Positions 15,303 to 25,043 of a stretch of 64,000 nucleotides of DNA are shown here, piece after piece. The position numbers were made by a program, and so were the translations under genes. The notes below the pieces were generated by a model. That model was not told where the DNA came from. It saw only the letters and a list, made by a program, of their open reading frames with translations, and did not search any database. The stretch spans positions 1,426,001 through 1,490,000 of the forward strand of contig NZ_CP087164.1 of NCBI RefSeq assembly GCF_021172045.1. Reading direction: 5' to 3'. Positions within the stretch are counted from its first letter, which is position 1. Each line of letters opens with the position of its first letter. The DNA is from Capillimicrobium parvum. Lineage in GTDB: Bacteria > Actinomycetota > Thermoleophilia > Solirubrobacterales > Solirubrobacteraceae.

Positions 15303-16094
15303 GTGAAGATCTGCGTGCTGGTGAAGGAGGTGCCCGACGCGGCGGTGACCAAGCGCATCGACCCGTCCACGGGCCGCCTTGACCGCGGCGGCGAGAAGAA
15401 CCTCAACCCGTATGACACGCACGCCATCGAGGCGGCGATGCAGCTCAAGGAGGGCGGTGAGGTCCAAGTCGACGAGATCATCGCCGTGACGATGGGCCCC
15501 GGCTCGGCCGTGCGTGCGCTGCACAAGGCCGTGTCGCTGGGTGCCGACCGCTCCGTCCATCTCTCCGACGATGCGCTGGCCGGCTCCGACGTCGCCGCGA
15601 CGGGGTACGCCCTGGCCCAGACGCTCAAGCGCGAGAGCCCGGACCTCGTCCTGCTCGGCCAGCAGAGCGACGACGGCGAGTGCTACACGATCGGCGCCGT
15701 CGTGGCCGACCACCTGCAGATGCCGTCGCTGACCCAGGTCATCAAGATGGACGTCTCGGACGGCGGCCTGCGCTGCGAGCGCCAGGCCGAGTACGGCTAC
15801 GACACCGTCCAGGTCGAGCTGCCCGCCGTCATCTCGGTGGGCGACGCCATCAACGAGCCCCGGTACCCGTCGCTGAAGGCGATCATGGGCGCCAAGAAGA
15901 AGCCCCTCGACGCGCTCGGCACCGGCGACGTGGAGATCGACGCGTCACGCGTCGGCACCGACGGCTCGCAGGTCGAGTGCGGCAACTTCAAGGCCCCGCC
16001 GGCCAAGTCCGCCGGCCTCATCATCGAGGACGAGGACACGAACGAGACGGTCGAGAAGATCGTCGCCTGGCTCGACGAGAGGAAGCTGATCTGA
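15303..16094 (+). CDS. etfB: Electron transfer flavoprotein beta subunit
   Basis: A 263-residue EtfB/FixA protein that, with EtfA, accepts electrons from acyl-CoA dehydrogenases. The start MKICVLVKEVPD, the AMP-binding GQQSDDGECY region and the late recognition segment INEPRYPSLKAIMGAKKKP (partner-docking loop) are typical. GTG 15303 has GAGGAGG about 7 nt upstream. It is the first gene of the etfB-etfA-etfQO operon, driven by the promoter with the inverted repeat at 15233-15265. Confidence 0.93.
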   Translation: MKICVLVKEVPDAAVTKRIDPSTGRLDRGGEKNLNPYDTHAIEAAMQLKEGGEVQVDEIIAVTMGPGSAVRALHKAVSLGADRSVHLSDDALAGSDVAATGYALAQTLKRESPDLVLLGQQSDDGECYTIGAVVADHLQMPSLTQVIKMDVSDGGLRCERQAEYGYDTVQVELPAVISVGDAINEPRYPSLKAIMGAKKKPLDALGTGDVEIDASRVGTDGSQVECGNFKAPPAKSAGLIIEDEDTNETVEKIVAWLDERKLI

Positions 16095-16095
16095 C

Positions 16096-17073
16096 ATGGC
16101 GGGAATTCTCGTCTACGCCCTCCACTACGAGGGCGCGTTCAACAAGAACTCGCTCGGCGCGGTCGCGGAGGCGGCGCGCCTGGCGTCCGAGCTGGGCACC
16201 GAGGCCCACGCGATCGTCGTGGGCGAGGGCGTCTCCGACGACCTCGCCGGCCAGCTCGGCGGCTACGGCGCCGCGAAGGTCTTCAAGGTCGAGGGGCCCG
16301 AGGGCCTGTCGCAGCCGGTCGTCGATGCGATGGCCAAGGTCATGACCGACAACGGCCACGACTACGCGCTGTTCGGCGGCGGCCTGCTCGGCTTCGAGAT
16401 CGGCGCCGGCCTGGCCGCGCGCATCGGCGCGGGCGTGACGATGGAGGTCACGAGCGTCAGCGTGGACGGCGGCAAGCTCGTCGCCGAGCGCCCGATCCTC
16501 GGCGACTCGTCGATCTCCGAGTCCCGCTACAAGGGCAAGGGCATCATCATCGGGCGCCTGAACGCGTTCGAGGTCCCGGCCTCCAACGGCGGCACGGCCG
16601 CGGTGGAGACCGTCGACGTGGAGTTCTCGCCCTGGTCGACGAAGGCCAAGATGGTCCAGCGCGGCGAGCAGCGCGGTGCCGACGTCGACATCGAGGGCGC
16701 CGACGTCCTGATCGCCGGCGGCCGCGGGCTCGGCAAGCCCGAGGGCTTCGACCAGCTCCAGGACCTGGCGGGCGCCTTCGGCGGTAACTCCGCCGTCGCC
16801 GCCACCCGCGCGGTCGTCGACGCCGGTTGGTACCCGTACGCGGCGCAGATCGGCCAGACGGGCAAGACCGTCGCGCCGAAGCTGTACCTCGCGGCGGGCA
16901 TCTCGGGTGCCATCCAGCACAAGGTCGGCATGCAGTCCTCGGAGAACATCGTGGCGATCAACAAGGACTCGAACGCCCCGATCTTCGAGTTCTCCGATCT
17001 CGGCATCGTCGGCGACCTGAACAAGATCGTGCCGAAGCTGATCGAGGCCGTGAAGGCCAAGAAGGGGAGCTGA
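16096..17073 (+). CDS. etfA: Electron transfer flavoprotein alpha subunit
   Basis: A 325-residue EtfA/FixB. The N-terminal domain pairs with EtfB; the C-terminal FAD domain carries GGRGLGKPEGF, the VAATRAVVDAGW segment, QIGQTGKTV and LYLAAGISGAIQH, the usual FAD-binding track. It begins 1 bp after the etfB stop, so the subunits are translated together. It shuttles electrons to the ETF-quinone oxidoreductase encoded next. Confidence 0.94.
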   Translation: MAGILVYALHYEGAFNKNSLGAVAEAARLASELGTEAHAIVVGEGVSDDLAGQLGGYGAAKVFKVEGPEGLSQPVVDAMAKVMTDNGHDYALFGGGLLGFEIGAGLAARIGAGVTMEVTSVSVDGGKLVAERPILGDSSISESRYKGKGIIIGRLNAFEVPASNGGTAAVETVDVEFSPWSTKAKMVQRGEQRGADVDIEGADVLIAGGRGLGKPEGFDQLQDLAGAFGGNSAVAATRAVVDAGWYPYAAQIGQTGKTVAPKLYLAAGISGAIQHKVGMQSSENIVAINKDSNAPIFEFSDLGIVGDLNKIVPKLIEAVKAKKGS

Positions 17074-17078
17074 TCGCC

Positions 17079-18815
17079 GTGGCCGGCCACAACGGTGTCG
17101 CCGTCCCGGCGGCCTATCCGCCTCCCGTCGATTCGCCGAACGAGTTCATCAAGCGCGAGCTCGATGCCGAGGACGAGCGGATCGAGGTCGGCGTCGCCAT
17201 CATCGGCGGCGGCACCGCGGGCCTGGCCACCGCCAACCGCCTGCTGCAGCTGCTCGCCGACGACGAGGAGACGCTCGAGCGCCTCGGCGAGGTGCCCGTC
17301 GCGGTCATCGAGAAGGCCAAGACGTGCGGCGGGCACAACCTGTCCGGGGCGGTCGTCCGCCCCGGGCCGCTGCAGGAGCTCTACCCCGAGTACTCGCGCC
17401 AGCAGTGGCGCGAGGAGGGGTGGGCCTTCGGCGAGGTGACCAAGGAGGCGGTCTACATGACGCCGACCTCCAAGCACGCGATCCGGATCCCGCCCCCGCC
17501 GCCGTTCAAGAACCACGGCAACGAGGTCGTCTCGGTGTCGGCCCTGGCGCGCTTCCAGCAGCGCCTGGCCGAGGAGGGCGGCGCGTACGTGCTGACGGAG
17601 ACCGCCGCCACGCAGCTGCTCGTCACCGACGGCGCCGTGCGCGGCGTGCGCACCGGCGACAAGGGCCGCGGCAAGGACGGCCAGCCGCTGGGCAACTTCG
17701 AGCCGGGCACGGACGTCACGGCTCAGCACACCGTGCTGGCCGAGGGCTGCTGGGGCTCGCTCACCGGCGCCGCGATCCGCGAGTTCGGGCTGTCGGAGGG
17801 CCGCGAGCCGGCCGTCTGGGAGCTCGGCGTCAAGGAGGTCTGGAAGGTCCCCAAGCCGCTGGATCGCCTCATTCACACGATCGGGCCGTGGCCCGTGAAG
17901 ATCCGCTCGAAGTACGGGCAGATCGGCGGCACCTGGATCTACCCGATGAAGGACGCCAGGACGGGCGACGACCTCGTCTCGATCGGGTTCGTCATCGACC
18001 TCGAGTACGCCGACGCGACCACGTCGGCCCATGACCTGCTGCAGCAGTTCAAGCTGCACCCCCTCGTGCGCAAGATCCTCGAGGGCGGCGAGCGCATCGC
18101 CTGGGGCGCGAAGGCGCTGCCGGGCGGCGGCTACTGGTCGATGCCCAAGCTCACCATGCCGGGCGCGCTGCTCGTCGGCGACTCGGGCGGGATGGTCGAC
18201 ACGGTGGCGCTCAAGGGCGTCCACCACTGCATCAAGTCGGGCATGCTCGCGGGCGAGGCGATCTACGCCGCGCTCAAGCGGGGCTCGACCGACCTGTCGT
18301 CCTACGAGGAAGCGGTCGAGGAGTCCTCGATCGGCACCGAGCTCTACCAGGTGCGCAACACGCGCCAGCCGTTCCAGAAGGGGTTCCTGCGCGGTGGGCC
18401 GATCGTCAACCTGGCGATCGCGACGAAGGGCAAGCTGCCCGGCGGGCGCCTGGACTGGCATCGCAACGACGCGAAGCCGATGTTCATCGGCGACACGGCG
18501 AAGGGCTATCCGAAGCCGGACGGCAAGTACACGTTCGACAAGCTCTCCAGCGTGTTCATCACGGGCAACGCGACCCGCGACGATGCGCCGAACCACATCC
18601 GCGTGCAGAAGAACGTCCCCCGCGTGATCGCGGAGACGTGGAAGTGGATGTGCCCGGCGGGGGTCTACGAGATCCCCGATGACGCACCGGAGGACGGCAA
18701 CGTCGACGTGGTCGTCAACTACACGAACTGCGTGCAGTGCGGGGCGATCACCGCCAAGGGCGGCCGCCTGACCCCGCCCGAGGGCGGCGACGGGCCGCTC
18801 TACCAGGTGACCTGA
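17079..18815 (+). CDS. ETF-quinone oxidoreductase (FixC/ETF-QO family), unusual cluster motif
   Basis: A 578-residue flavoprotein that should pass electrons from EtfAB to the membrane quinone pool. It has a dinucleotide fold [17 protein letters not shown] (about residues 37-53), the [13 protein letters not shown] block and [11 protein letters not shown] region typical of ETF-QO. The C-terminal 4Fe-4S domain keeps CPAGVYE (Cys525) and TNCVQC (Cys551, Cys554) but the fourth ligand of the normal CxxCxxC pattern is Ile557, with no other Cys nearby. GTG 17079 has GGGGAG upstream. It closes the etf operon before a strong terminator. Confidence 0.9.
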   Translation: MAGHNGVAVPAAYPPPVDSPNEFIKRELDAEDERIEVGVAIIGGGTAGLATANRLLQLLADDEETLERLGEVPVAVIEKAKTCGGHNLSGAVVRPGPLQELYPEYSRQQWREEGWAFGEVTKEAVYMTPTSKHAIRIPPPPPFKNHGNEVVSVSALARFQQRLAEEGGAYVLTETAATQLLVTDGAVRGVRTGDKGRGKDGQPLGNFEPGTDVTAQHTVLAEGCWGSLTGAAIREFGLSEGREPAVWELGVKEVWKVPKPLDRLIHTIGPWPVKIRSKYGQIGGTWIYPMKDARTGDDLVSIGFVIDLEYADATTSAHDLLQQFKLHPLVRKILEGGERIAWGAKALPGGGYWSMPKLTMPGALLVGDSGGMVDTVALKGVHHCIKSGMLAGEAIYAALKRGSTDLSSYEEAVEESSIGTELYQVRNTRQPFQKGFLRGGPIVNLAIATKGKLPGGRLDWHRNDAKPMFIGDTAKGYPKPDGKYTFDKLSSVFITGNATRDDAPNHIRVQKNVPRVIAETWKWMCPAGVYEIPDDAPEDGNVDVVVNYTNCVQCGAITAKGGRLTPPEGGDGPLYQVT

Positions 18816-18843
18816 GCGTTCGGCGGCGAACAAGTCGCCGCGG

Positions 18844-18873
18844 GGGCCGGAAAGGACGCAACCTTTCCGGCCC
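18844..18873 (+). terminator. Rho-independent terminator of the etf operon
   Basis: A perfect 12-bp stem, GGGCCGGAAAGG with CCTTTCCGGCCC around a 6-nt loop, is followed by the T-rich TCGCTTGTTCT. Confidence 0.85.
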
Positions 18874-18893
18874 TCGCTTGTTCTGTGGGGAGC

Positions 18894-19643
18894 ATGCGCC
18901 GCCTGGCCCTCATCCCGCTCCTCCTGGCTCTCGCCGCGCCGGCCGCGGCCTCGGCGGCGCCCGCGTCGGCGGTCTCGACCGGCATCGACCAGTGCGTCGT
19001 CGCCGGGTCGGGCACCGCCGGGTCGGTGCAGTTCCGCAGCCGGATGACCGCCGTGCCCCGCAGCCAGCAGATGTGGGTGCGCTTCGACCTGCAGGCGCGG
19101 CTTTCGGGCGACAGCGGCTACCAGAACGTGAGCACGCGCGACAACGGGTGGATCAAGTCCAACGCCGGCGTCGACGAGTTCATCTGGCACAAGCTCTTCC
19201 AGGGGCTCAGCGCGCCCGGCGACTACCGCGCGCGCGTCCGCTTCCGCTGGCTCGACGCCGACGGCAAGGTCGTCGACTCGGCCTCGCGGCGCACCGCGGT
19301 GTGCAGCCAGCCGGACATGCGGCCCAACCTCGAGCTGACCTCGCTCACCGCGGAGAGCACGGGGGACGCCGGCCAGTTGCGCTATGTCCTCGGGCTGCGC
19401 AACACGGGCAAGGGCGACTCCGCCGCGTTCGACATCTCCTTCAGCGTCGGCGGCGCGCCGCGCCCGCTCGTCAGCGTCAGCGGCCTACCCGCCGGGCGCA
19501 GCCAGACGGTTGCCTTCGTCGGCGACCGCTGCCGGCCCGGCGAGCCGGTGCGACTGGAGGCCGACCCATCCGACCGGATCGCCGAGGTCGACGAGGCCGA
19601 CAACGTGCTCTCGACCACGTGTCCCGCGCCGGTTCGGCGCTGA
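18894..19643 (+). CDS. Secreted CARDB-like protein
   Basis: A 249-residue exported protein: signal peptide (residues 1-21, [21 protein letters not shown]), a first domain with paired Cys (QCVVAG and VCSQPD) and [10 protein letters not shown], and a C-terminal CARDB/Ig-like domain beginning [17 protein letters not shown] and ending [16 protein letters not shown], the characteristic adhesion-domain sequence. Function is not known; a cell-surface role is inferred. ATG 18894 is chosen for the signal peptide; GTG 18885 is possible. It follows the etf terminator. Confidence 0.7.
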   Translation: MRRLALIPLLLALAAPAAASAAPASAVSTGIDQCVVAGSGTAGSVQFRSRMTAVPRSQQMWVRFDLQARLSGDSGYQNVSTRDNGWIKSNAGVDEFIWHKLFQGLSAPGDYRARVRFRWLDADGKVVDSASRRTAVCSQPDMRPNLELTSLTAESTGDAGQLRYVLGLRNTGKGDSAAFDISFSVGGAPRPLVSVSGLPAGRSQTVAFVGDRCRPGEPVRLEADPSDRIAEVDEADNVLSTTCPAPVRR

Positions 19644-19669
19644 TCGGCGTCGCTAGACTGGTGTGGACC

Positions 19670-19888
19670 ATGAAGACCGGAATCCACCCGGAGTACGTCG
19701 AAGCGCACGTCCGCTGCACCTGCGGAAACGAGTTCACGACGCGCTCGACCCAGAACGAGATCCACGTCGAGATCTGCTCCAACTGCCACCCGTTCTACAC
19801 GGGCCGGCAGAAGCTGGTCGACACCGGCGGCCGCGTCGAGCGCTTCAAGCGCCGTCAGGCTCGCGGCCGCGCTGCCGGCGCCTCCTGA
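19670..19888 (+). CDS. rpmE: 50S ribosomal protein L31 (zinc-binding form)
   Basis: A 72-residue L31 of the C+ type: the zinc ribbon is formed by RCTCG and [11 protein letters not shown]. The sequence [10 protein letters not shown] and [20 protein letters not shown] is diagnostic. A TAGACT -10 hexamer (19654-19659) lies 10 nt before the ATG, so the mRNA has almost no leader. It begins the conserved translation-related gene block. Confidence 0.96.
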   Translation: MKTGIHPEYVEAHVRCTCGNEFTTRSTQNEIHVEICSNCHPFYTGRQKLVDTGGRVERFKRRQARGRAAGAS

Positions 19889-19902
19889 AGCACCCCTCTG
19901 AC

Positions 19903-20907
19903 GTGACCGACACCGCTCGGCCGGCCGACGGCCAACTGGTCGCTTCCCGCGACCTGCCCGTCGGCGGCCAGGCGGTGCTCGAGGGCGTGATGATGCGCGG
20001 CGTCTCGACCTGGGCCGTCGCCGTCCGCAAGCCGCTGCCCGACGAGGTCGGCGAGGATGGCGTCGATCCGGAGACGGGCGCCCACGGCGAGATCGAGGTG
20101 CAGTCCTTTCCGCTGACGTCGATCCTCAAGCGCCACCGGCTGCTGCGGCTGCCGATCGTGCGGGGGGTCGTCGCGCTCGGCGAATCGCTCGGCATCGGCT
20201 TCCGGGCGCTCAACATCTCCGCCAACGCCCAGATCCCGGAGGGCGAGCGGGAGATCAGCGGCGGCGTGTGGGCCGGCACGATCGTCGTCGCGCTCGTGTT
20301 CGCGGTGGGCCTCTTCTTCGTCGTGCCGGTCGGCCTGACCAGCCTGCTCAAGGACGTCCTCGACTCGTCGTTTCTGTTCTGGCTCGTCGAGGGCCTCGTC
20401 CGCACCGCGATCTTCCTCGGCTACCTCGCCCTGCTCGCGCGGATGCGCGACCTGCGGCGCGTGTTCGAATATCACGGCGCCGAGCACAAGACGATCTCCT
20501 GCTACGAGGCGGGGCTGCCGCTCACGCCGGAGAGCGCGCAGCGCTTCTCGCGCCTGCACCCGCGCTGCGGCACGAGCTTCCTGCTGATCGTGATGATCGT
20601 CGCGATCTTCATCTTCGCGCCGATCGGCCTGCCGGCCTGGTACTGGCTCGTGCTGACGCGCATCGTCGGCGTACCGCTCATCGCCGGCATCTCGTTCGAG
20701 ATCATCAAGTTCGCCGGGCGCAACCGGCGGCGCGGGTGGGTGCGCGCGCTCATGTGGCCCGGCATGAAGCTCCAGCTGCTGACGACGCGCGAACCGGACG
20801 CGCAGCAGCTCGGGGTCGCGATCGCCGCGCTCGAGGCGGTCCTGGCCGTCGAGACCCCGGGCGAGCACTCCGCCGAGGACCTCGTCGGCGTCGAAGTCGT
20901 CGCCTGA
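19903..20907 (+). CDS. DUF1385 (YqhQ-type) membrane protein
   Basis: A 334-residue protein of the DUF1385 family. The N-terminal hallmark is GGQAVLEGVMMRG; the conserved central block is EYHGAEHKTISCYE followed by HPRCGTSFLL, and there are about four membrane spans (around 120-145, 155-180, 225-250, 255-275). The biochemical role is not established, though conserved His, Glu and Cys suggest a metal site. GTG 19903 lies 14 nt after rpmE. The rpmE-DUF1385-prfA order is conserved in many Gram-positive bacteria. Confidence 0.87.
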   Translation: MTDTARPADGQLVASRDLPVGGQAVLEGVMMRGVSTWAVAVRKPLPDEVGEDGVDPETGAHGEIEVQSFPLTSILKRHRLLRLPIVRGVVALGESLGIGFRALNISANAQIPEGEREISGGVWAGTIVVALVFAVGLFFVVPVGLTSLLKDVLDSSFLFWLVEGLVRTAIFLGYLALLARMRDLRRVFEYHGAEHKTISCYEAGLPLTPESAQRFSRLHPRCGTSFLLIVMIVAIFIFAPIGLPAWYWLVLTRIVGVPLIAGISFEIIKFAGRNRRRGWVRALMWPGMKLQLLTTREPDAQQLGVAIAALEAVLAVETPGEHSAEDLVGVEVVA

Positions 20908-20958
20908 GCGGCGAGCGGCTGGGCGCCAACTCGGTTTGGGACGTGCACGTATCAGTCG

Positions 20959-22278
20959 ATGACCTATCGCATGCGCCGCCCCACCGTCTGGCTCTCCGTG
21001 CTGATCGCCGCCGCCGCGGTCGCCGCCCCGGCTGCCTCCGCCGCCGGGAAGAAGCATGACCGGCGGGGCGGCAAGGTCACGCACGCCTGGCCGCACCGCA
21101 AGGGCGCCAAGCCGCCCGCCAACCCGCTGGCGAAGTGGCTGGCGAGCCAGGTCGGCCCGGTGAGGACCCGGCGGGCCGGCAAGCGCCACCGCCTCGTCGC
21201 GACGGCCGCCCAGAGCGGCACGACGGGCACGACGAGCGTGACGTTCGGCTCGTCCTTCGGCTCCTCCCTGCTGCTCGTGCGCTCGTTCGACATCCCGAAG
21301 TCCGACAGCGACTACGACCGTCTCGCGAACCTGTCGTGGACGTACGACAACGCTCTCGCCGCGCTCGGGTTCATGGAGTACGGCCAGCGCACGCAGGCCG
21401 AGCAGCTGCTCGACCAGCTCCAGGCGCTGCAGATCGCCGACACCGGCGCGCTCGGCTTCGCCTACGACGTCGCCACCGGCGCCACGGCGAGCCAGCCGCG
21501 GGCGAACGCGATGGCGTGGGTCGGCATCGCCGCCGTGGCCTATCGCTCGAAGTACGGCAACTCGCGCTACGACAAGCTCATCAGCGGCGTCGCGAAGTAC
21601 CTGCTCGCTCTGCGCCGCTCCGACGGGCTGCTGCTCGGTGGACCGGACGTCCAGTGGGTCTCCACGCAGCACAACATCCTCGCCGCCGAGTTCTTCCGCG
21701 CCGCCGGCATCGAGTTCGGGACGAAGAAGATCAACAACGGCGAGATCACCGGCACGACCCTGACGAACCAGTACGACGTGACCGCGAACGCGATCGTCGG
21801 CAAGCTCCTCGTCCAGGCCGGATCGCAGGCGTACTTCGTCCAGGGTCTCAACGACGCACGGATCCCGCTCGACGTCCAGTCGCTCGGCTCGGTCTTCCTG
21901 TCCAACCGCCGCGATGCCCGCGCGACGCAGGTCCTGTCGTGGCTGCAGAGCAACCTCTACATGCCTCCCCGCGTCGTGGGCGGGGTCACCTGGAGCGGCT
22001 ACAAGCCGTTCGCCGGCTCGACCTCGCCGAGCCTCGTCTGGAGCGAGGGCACGGTGCAGGCCGACTGGGCGTTTCACCGGCTGAACGTCTCCAACCCGGC
22101 GGCCGACGCGGCGGTGCTCGGCATCCTCGGCACGACGAACGGCGGCGCGACCGGCCCGGCCGGCGCGGACCGCGCCGTGAGCGATCGGCTGTGGGGCGAG
22201 TTCCCGAGCTGGCCGACGTCGGCGGCGGGCAGCTGGATGCTGATCCTCGGCGGCGGCGGGGACATCCTCTTCGCTTGA
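20959..22278 (+). CDS. Secreted alpha/alpha-toroid (six-hairpin glycosidase-like) protein
   Basis: A 439-residue exported protein with a signal peptide (about residues 5-28) and a Lys/Arg-rich linker. The body (about 100-435) consists of repeated helical units such as LANLSWTYDNALAALGFMEY and GFAYDVATGATASQPRANAM, with WTYDNA and W/E residues reminiscent of six-hairpin glycosidases or polysaccharide-lyase folds. No specific family can be named. It interrupts the usual DUF1385-prfA order, so it may be a lineage-specific insertion. ATG 20959 or 20971 could be the start. Confidence 0.62.
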   Translation: MTYRMRRPTVWLSVLIAAAAVAAPAASAAGKKHDRRGGKVTHAWPHRKGAKPPANPLAKWLASQVGPVRTRRAGKRHRLVATAAQSGTTGTTSVTFGSSFGSSLLLVRSFDIPKSDSDYDRLANLSWTYDNALAALGFMEYGQRTQAEQLLDQLQALQIADTGALGFAYDVATGATASQPRANAMAWVGIAAVAYRSKYGNSRYDKLISGVAKYLLALRRSDGLLLGGPDVQWVSTQHNILAAEFFRAAGIEFGTKKINNGEITGTTLTNQYDVTANAIVGKLLVQAGSQAYFVQGLNDARIPLDVQSLGSVFLSNRRDARATQVLSWLQSNLYMPPRVVGGVTWSGYKPFAGSTSPSLVWSEGTVQADWAFHRLNVSNPAADAAVLGILGTTNGGATGPAGADRAVSDRLWGEFPSWPTSAAGSWMLILGGGGDILFA

Positions 22279-22381
22279 CCGCATGCCGCTGCTCGAGCAG
22301 GGGCTGAACCGCACGCCGCGCCGGTCGCCCGGGGCGGCTGCGACCGCTACCAGGTGGGGCGGTCCGGCTAGCCTCGACCGG

Positions 22382-23443
22382 GTGATCGAGTCGCTCGTCG
22401 AACAGATCGAGGCGCGCTTCGCGGAGCTCGAGCGCCAGGTCGTCGATCCCGCGGTGATCGGCGACCGCCAGCGCTACGCGGGCGTCGGGCGCGAGTACCG
22501 GCGCCTGCAGCCGGCGGCGGAGCTCGCCGCCGAGTGGCGGCGCGCCGTCGACGACGCCGCGGGCGCCCGCGAGCTGCTCGACGAGGGCGACGATCCGGAG
22601 GTCCGTGAGATGCTCGCGACCGCCGAGGCGCGCATCGAGGAGCTCGAGGAGGCGATCCGCCTCGCGATGGTCGAGCGCGATCCGAACGACGACAAGAACG
22701 TCATCGTCGAGATCCGCGGCGGCGCCGGCGGCGACGAGGCCGGCATCTGGGCGGGCGACGTGTACCGGATGCTCACGAAGTACGCCGAGCGCCTCGGCTT
22801 CCAGACCGAGCCGCTCGACGTGCGCGACGGCGAGTACACGTTCGCGGTCAAGGGCGACGGCGCGTACTCCGTGTTCAAGTTCGAGGGCGGCACGCATCGC
22901 GTGCAGCGCGTGCCGGTCACCGAGTCCCAGGGCCGCATCCACACGTCGACGGCCACCGTCGCGGTGCTGCCCGAGGCCGAGGACGTCGACGTGCAGATCG
23001 AGCCCAACGACCTGCAGATCGACGTCTACCGCTCCAGCGGACCCGGCGGCCAGTCGGTCAACACGACCGACTCCGCCGTACGCATCACCCACAGGCCGAG
23101 CGGGATCGTCGTGTCGATGCAGGACGAGAAGAGCCAGCTGCAGAACCGCGACAAGGCGATGCGCGTGCTGCGCGCGCGCCTCTACGAGCAGGCGCTGGCC
23201 GAGCAGCAGGCCGAGCTGTCGGCCGACCGCCGCTCGCAGGTCGGCACGGGCGAGCGCGCCGAGAAGATCCGCACCTACAACTACGGCGAGCGGCGCGTGA
23301 CCGACCACCGCATCAAGCTCACACAGCACAACCTCGAGGACGTCCTCGAGGGCGAGCTCGACGGCTTCACCGCCGCCCTGCAGTCCGACGAGAAGCGCCG
23401 CGCTCTCGAGGCGGCCCATCACCCGACCCTCGACTCGAGATGA
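22382..23443 (+). CDS. prfA: Peptide chain release factor 1
   Basis: A 353-residue RF1 that reads UAA/UAG and triggers peptide release. The catalytic GGQ is in SSGPGGQSVNTTDSAVR; the TxAVLPE block and the C-terminal TYNYGERRVTDHR are typical. GTG 22382 gives the normal family length and sits exactly 7 nt after TAGCCT (22369-22374), indicating a leaderless transcript; a longer frame from 22283 has no homologous N-terminus. It is followed about 150 bp on by prmC, the methyltransferase that modifies its GGQ. Confidence 0.94.
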   Translation: MIESLVEQIEARFAELERQVVDPAVIGDRQRYAGVGREYRRLQPAAELAAEWRRAVDDAAGARELLDEGDDPEVREMLATAEARIEELEEAIRLAMVERDPNDDKNVIVEIRGGAGGDEAGIWAGDVYRMLTKYAERLGFQTEPLDVRDGEYTFAVKGDGAYSVFKFEGGTHRVQRVPVTESQGRIHTSTATVAVLPEAEDVDVQIEPNDLQIDVYRSSGPGGQSVNTTDSAVRITHRPSGIVVSMQDEKSQLQNRDKAMRVLRARLYEQALAEQQAELSADRRSQVGTGERAEKIRTYNYGERRVTDHRIKLTQHNLEDVLEGELDGFTAALQSDEKRRALEAAHHPTLDSR

Positions 23444-23591
23444 CGTCCGTCGATCATCGCCACGCGGCGTCCTCGACCACTCGAGATCCCAGGGGGATTC
23501 CTCCGGGTCTGCGTCCTTGCCCGGCGGCGCCGACGGACGCCCCTTCCAGCCGACGGTCGGGCGATGAACCGCCGGCGCAGGCGAGCGGGGC

Positions 23592-24401
23592 TTGACCGCG
23601 GTCGCCGAGGCGCTGGACTCGGCGCTCGTCGCGCTCACGGCCGCCGGCGTGGACTCACCGCGCCTTGACGCCGAGCTGCTGCTCGCCGACGCGCTCGGCG
23701 TGGACCGCACGCGGCTGTACGTCGATCGCGACCTGCGCGTCGAGGGTGCGGCGGTGCGGCGCTTCCAGGACCTCGTGCGCCGGCGTGCGGTCGGCCGCGA
23801 GCCGGTCGCGTACCTGCTCGGACGCAAGGGCTTTCGCCGGCTGGAGCTCGAGGTCGACGCGCGGGTGCTCGTGCCGCGGCCCGAGACCGAGCTGCTCGTG
23901 GAGGTCGGCGTCGCGGAGCTGGCGGCGGGCGCGCGCGTCATCGACGTCGGTACCGGCTCCGGCGCGGTCGCCCTGGCGCTCGCCGACGAGCGGCGCGACC
24001 TGCGGGTGACGGGCTCCGACGTGTCCGCGGCCGCGCTCGACGTCGCCCGCGCGAACGGGGCACGGCTGGGCCTCACGGTCGACTGGATCCTCGGCGACGG
24101 GCTCCCGGCGGGCGACTGGGACGCCGTCGTCGCCAACCTCCCGTACGTCGAGTCCGGCGAGCGCCTGGCGCCGGAGATCGCGCACCACGAGCCGGCCCTT
24201 GCGCTCTTCGCCGGACCTGACGGGCTCGACGCGATCCGCGCGCTGGTCGCGCGCGCCGCGCACCGGATCGGCTGGGTCGCGCTCGAGCACGGCGCGACGC
24301 AGGGTCCCGCGGTGCGCGCGCTGCTCGGCGGCGCCGGCTACGCGCAGGTGCGCACCGAGCCCGACCTCGCCGGCCACGAGCGGGTGACCGTCGGATGCTG
24401 A
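23592..24401 (+). CDS. prmC: Release factor glutamine methyltransferase
   Basis: A 269-residue methyltransferase that N5-methylates the Gln of the release factor GGQ motif. It has the N-terminal helical domain (about 1-75), VLVPRPETELLVE, the SAM loop VIDVGTGSGAVALALA and the substrate motif NLPYVES, where the more common form is NPPY. A TTG start is used, as no ATG or GTG fits the family N-terminus. It overlaps tsaC by 7 bp, so coupling is likely. Confidence 0.9.
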   Translation: MTAVAEALDSALVALTAAGVDSPRLDAELLLADALGVDRTRLYVDRDLRVEGAAVRRFQDLVRRRAVGREPVAYLLGRKGFRRLELEVDARVLVPRPETELLVEVGVAELAAGARVIDVGTGSGAVALALADERRDLRVTGSDVSAAALDVARANGARLGLTVDWILGDGLPAGDWDAVVANLPYVESGERLAPEIAHHEPALALFAGPDGLDAIRALVARAAHRIGWVALEHGATQGPAVRALLGGAGYAQVRTEPDLAGHERVTVGC

Positions 24402-25015
24402 CCGCCTCCGACGCTGCCACGTTCGAGCGCTGCATGGCGGTGGGCGGCATCGCCCTGTTTCCCGCCGACACCGTCTACGGCTTCGCGTGTGATGCGCGCA
24501 CGCGCGAGTCGGTCGAACGGCTCTACCTGCTCAAGCGGCGTCCGCTGTCCAAGCCGTCGGCGGTCATGCTGTTCTCGCTGGAGCTCGCCCTCGCCGCCGT
24601 TCCCGAGCTCGGCCCGCGGACCCGCTCGGCGCTCGAGGCGCTCCTGCCCGGCGGGGTGACGCTGCTCCTGGCCAACCCCGCGCACCGCTTCCCCCTCGCG
24701 TGCGGGGACGACCCGGAGACGCTCGGCCTGCGCGTCCCCGCCCTGCCGCCCGCCGCGGATGCGCTCGGCGCGGTGAACTGGCCGATCCTGCAGTCCAGCG
24801 CCAACCGCGCCGGCGAGCCCGAGGCACGGACCGTCGGCGAGGTCCCCGCCGGCCTGCGCGAGGCGGCCGACCTGGTCCTCGACGCCGGGCCGTTGCCGGG
24901 CACGCCCTCGACGGTGGTCGACCTCCGCCGCTTCGAGGCGCGCCGCCAGTGGTCGATCGCGCGCGCCGGTGCCGTCGGCGAGGACGTCGTCGACGCCGCG
25001 CTGGCCGCGCTATGA
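24395..25015 (+). CDS. tsaC: Threonylcarbamoyl-AMP synthase (YrdC/Sua5 domain)
   Basis: A 206-residue YrdC-type enzyme making threonylcarbamoyl-AMP from Thr, bicarbonate and ATP for t6A modification of ANN-decoding tRNAs. Key segments are GGIALFPADTVYGFACDA, LLKRRPLSKPSAVML (Lys/Arg-rich catalytic track), LGLRVPALPP and SSANRAGEPEA. It lacks the C-terminal Sua5 domain. It overlaps prmC by 7 bp (ATGCTGA) and precedes glyA. Confidence 0.9.
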   Translation: MLTASDAATFERCMAVGGIALFPADTVYGFACDARTRESVERLYLLKRRPLSKPSAVMLFSLELALAAVPELGPRTRSALEALLPGGVTLLLANPAHRFPLACGDDPETLGLRVPALPPAADALGAVNWPILQSSANRAGEPEARTVGEVPAGLREAADLVLDAGPLPGTPSTVVDLRRFEARRQWSIARAGAVGEDVVDAALAAL

Positions 25016-25043
25016 CGGCGCCGGGCGCTGATACGGTGGCGGC

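Noticed and set aside
16527-19190. An 887-residue minus-strand open frame across etfA and etfQO
   Set aside because: Low-complexity composition, no motif, no start context; the plus-strand genes here are unmistakable.
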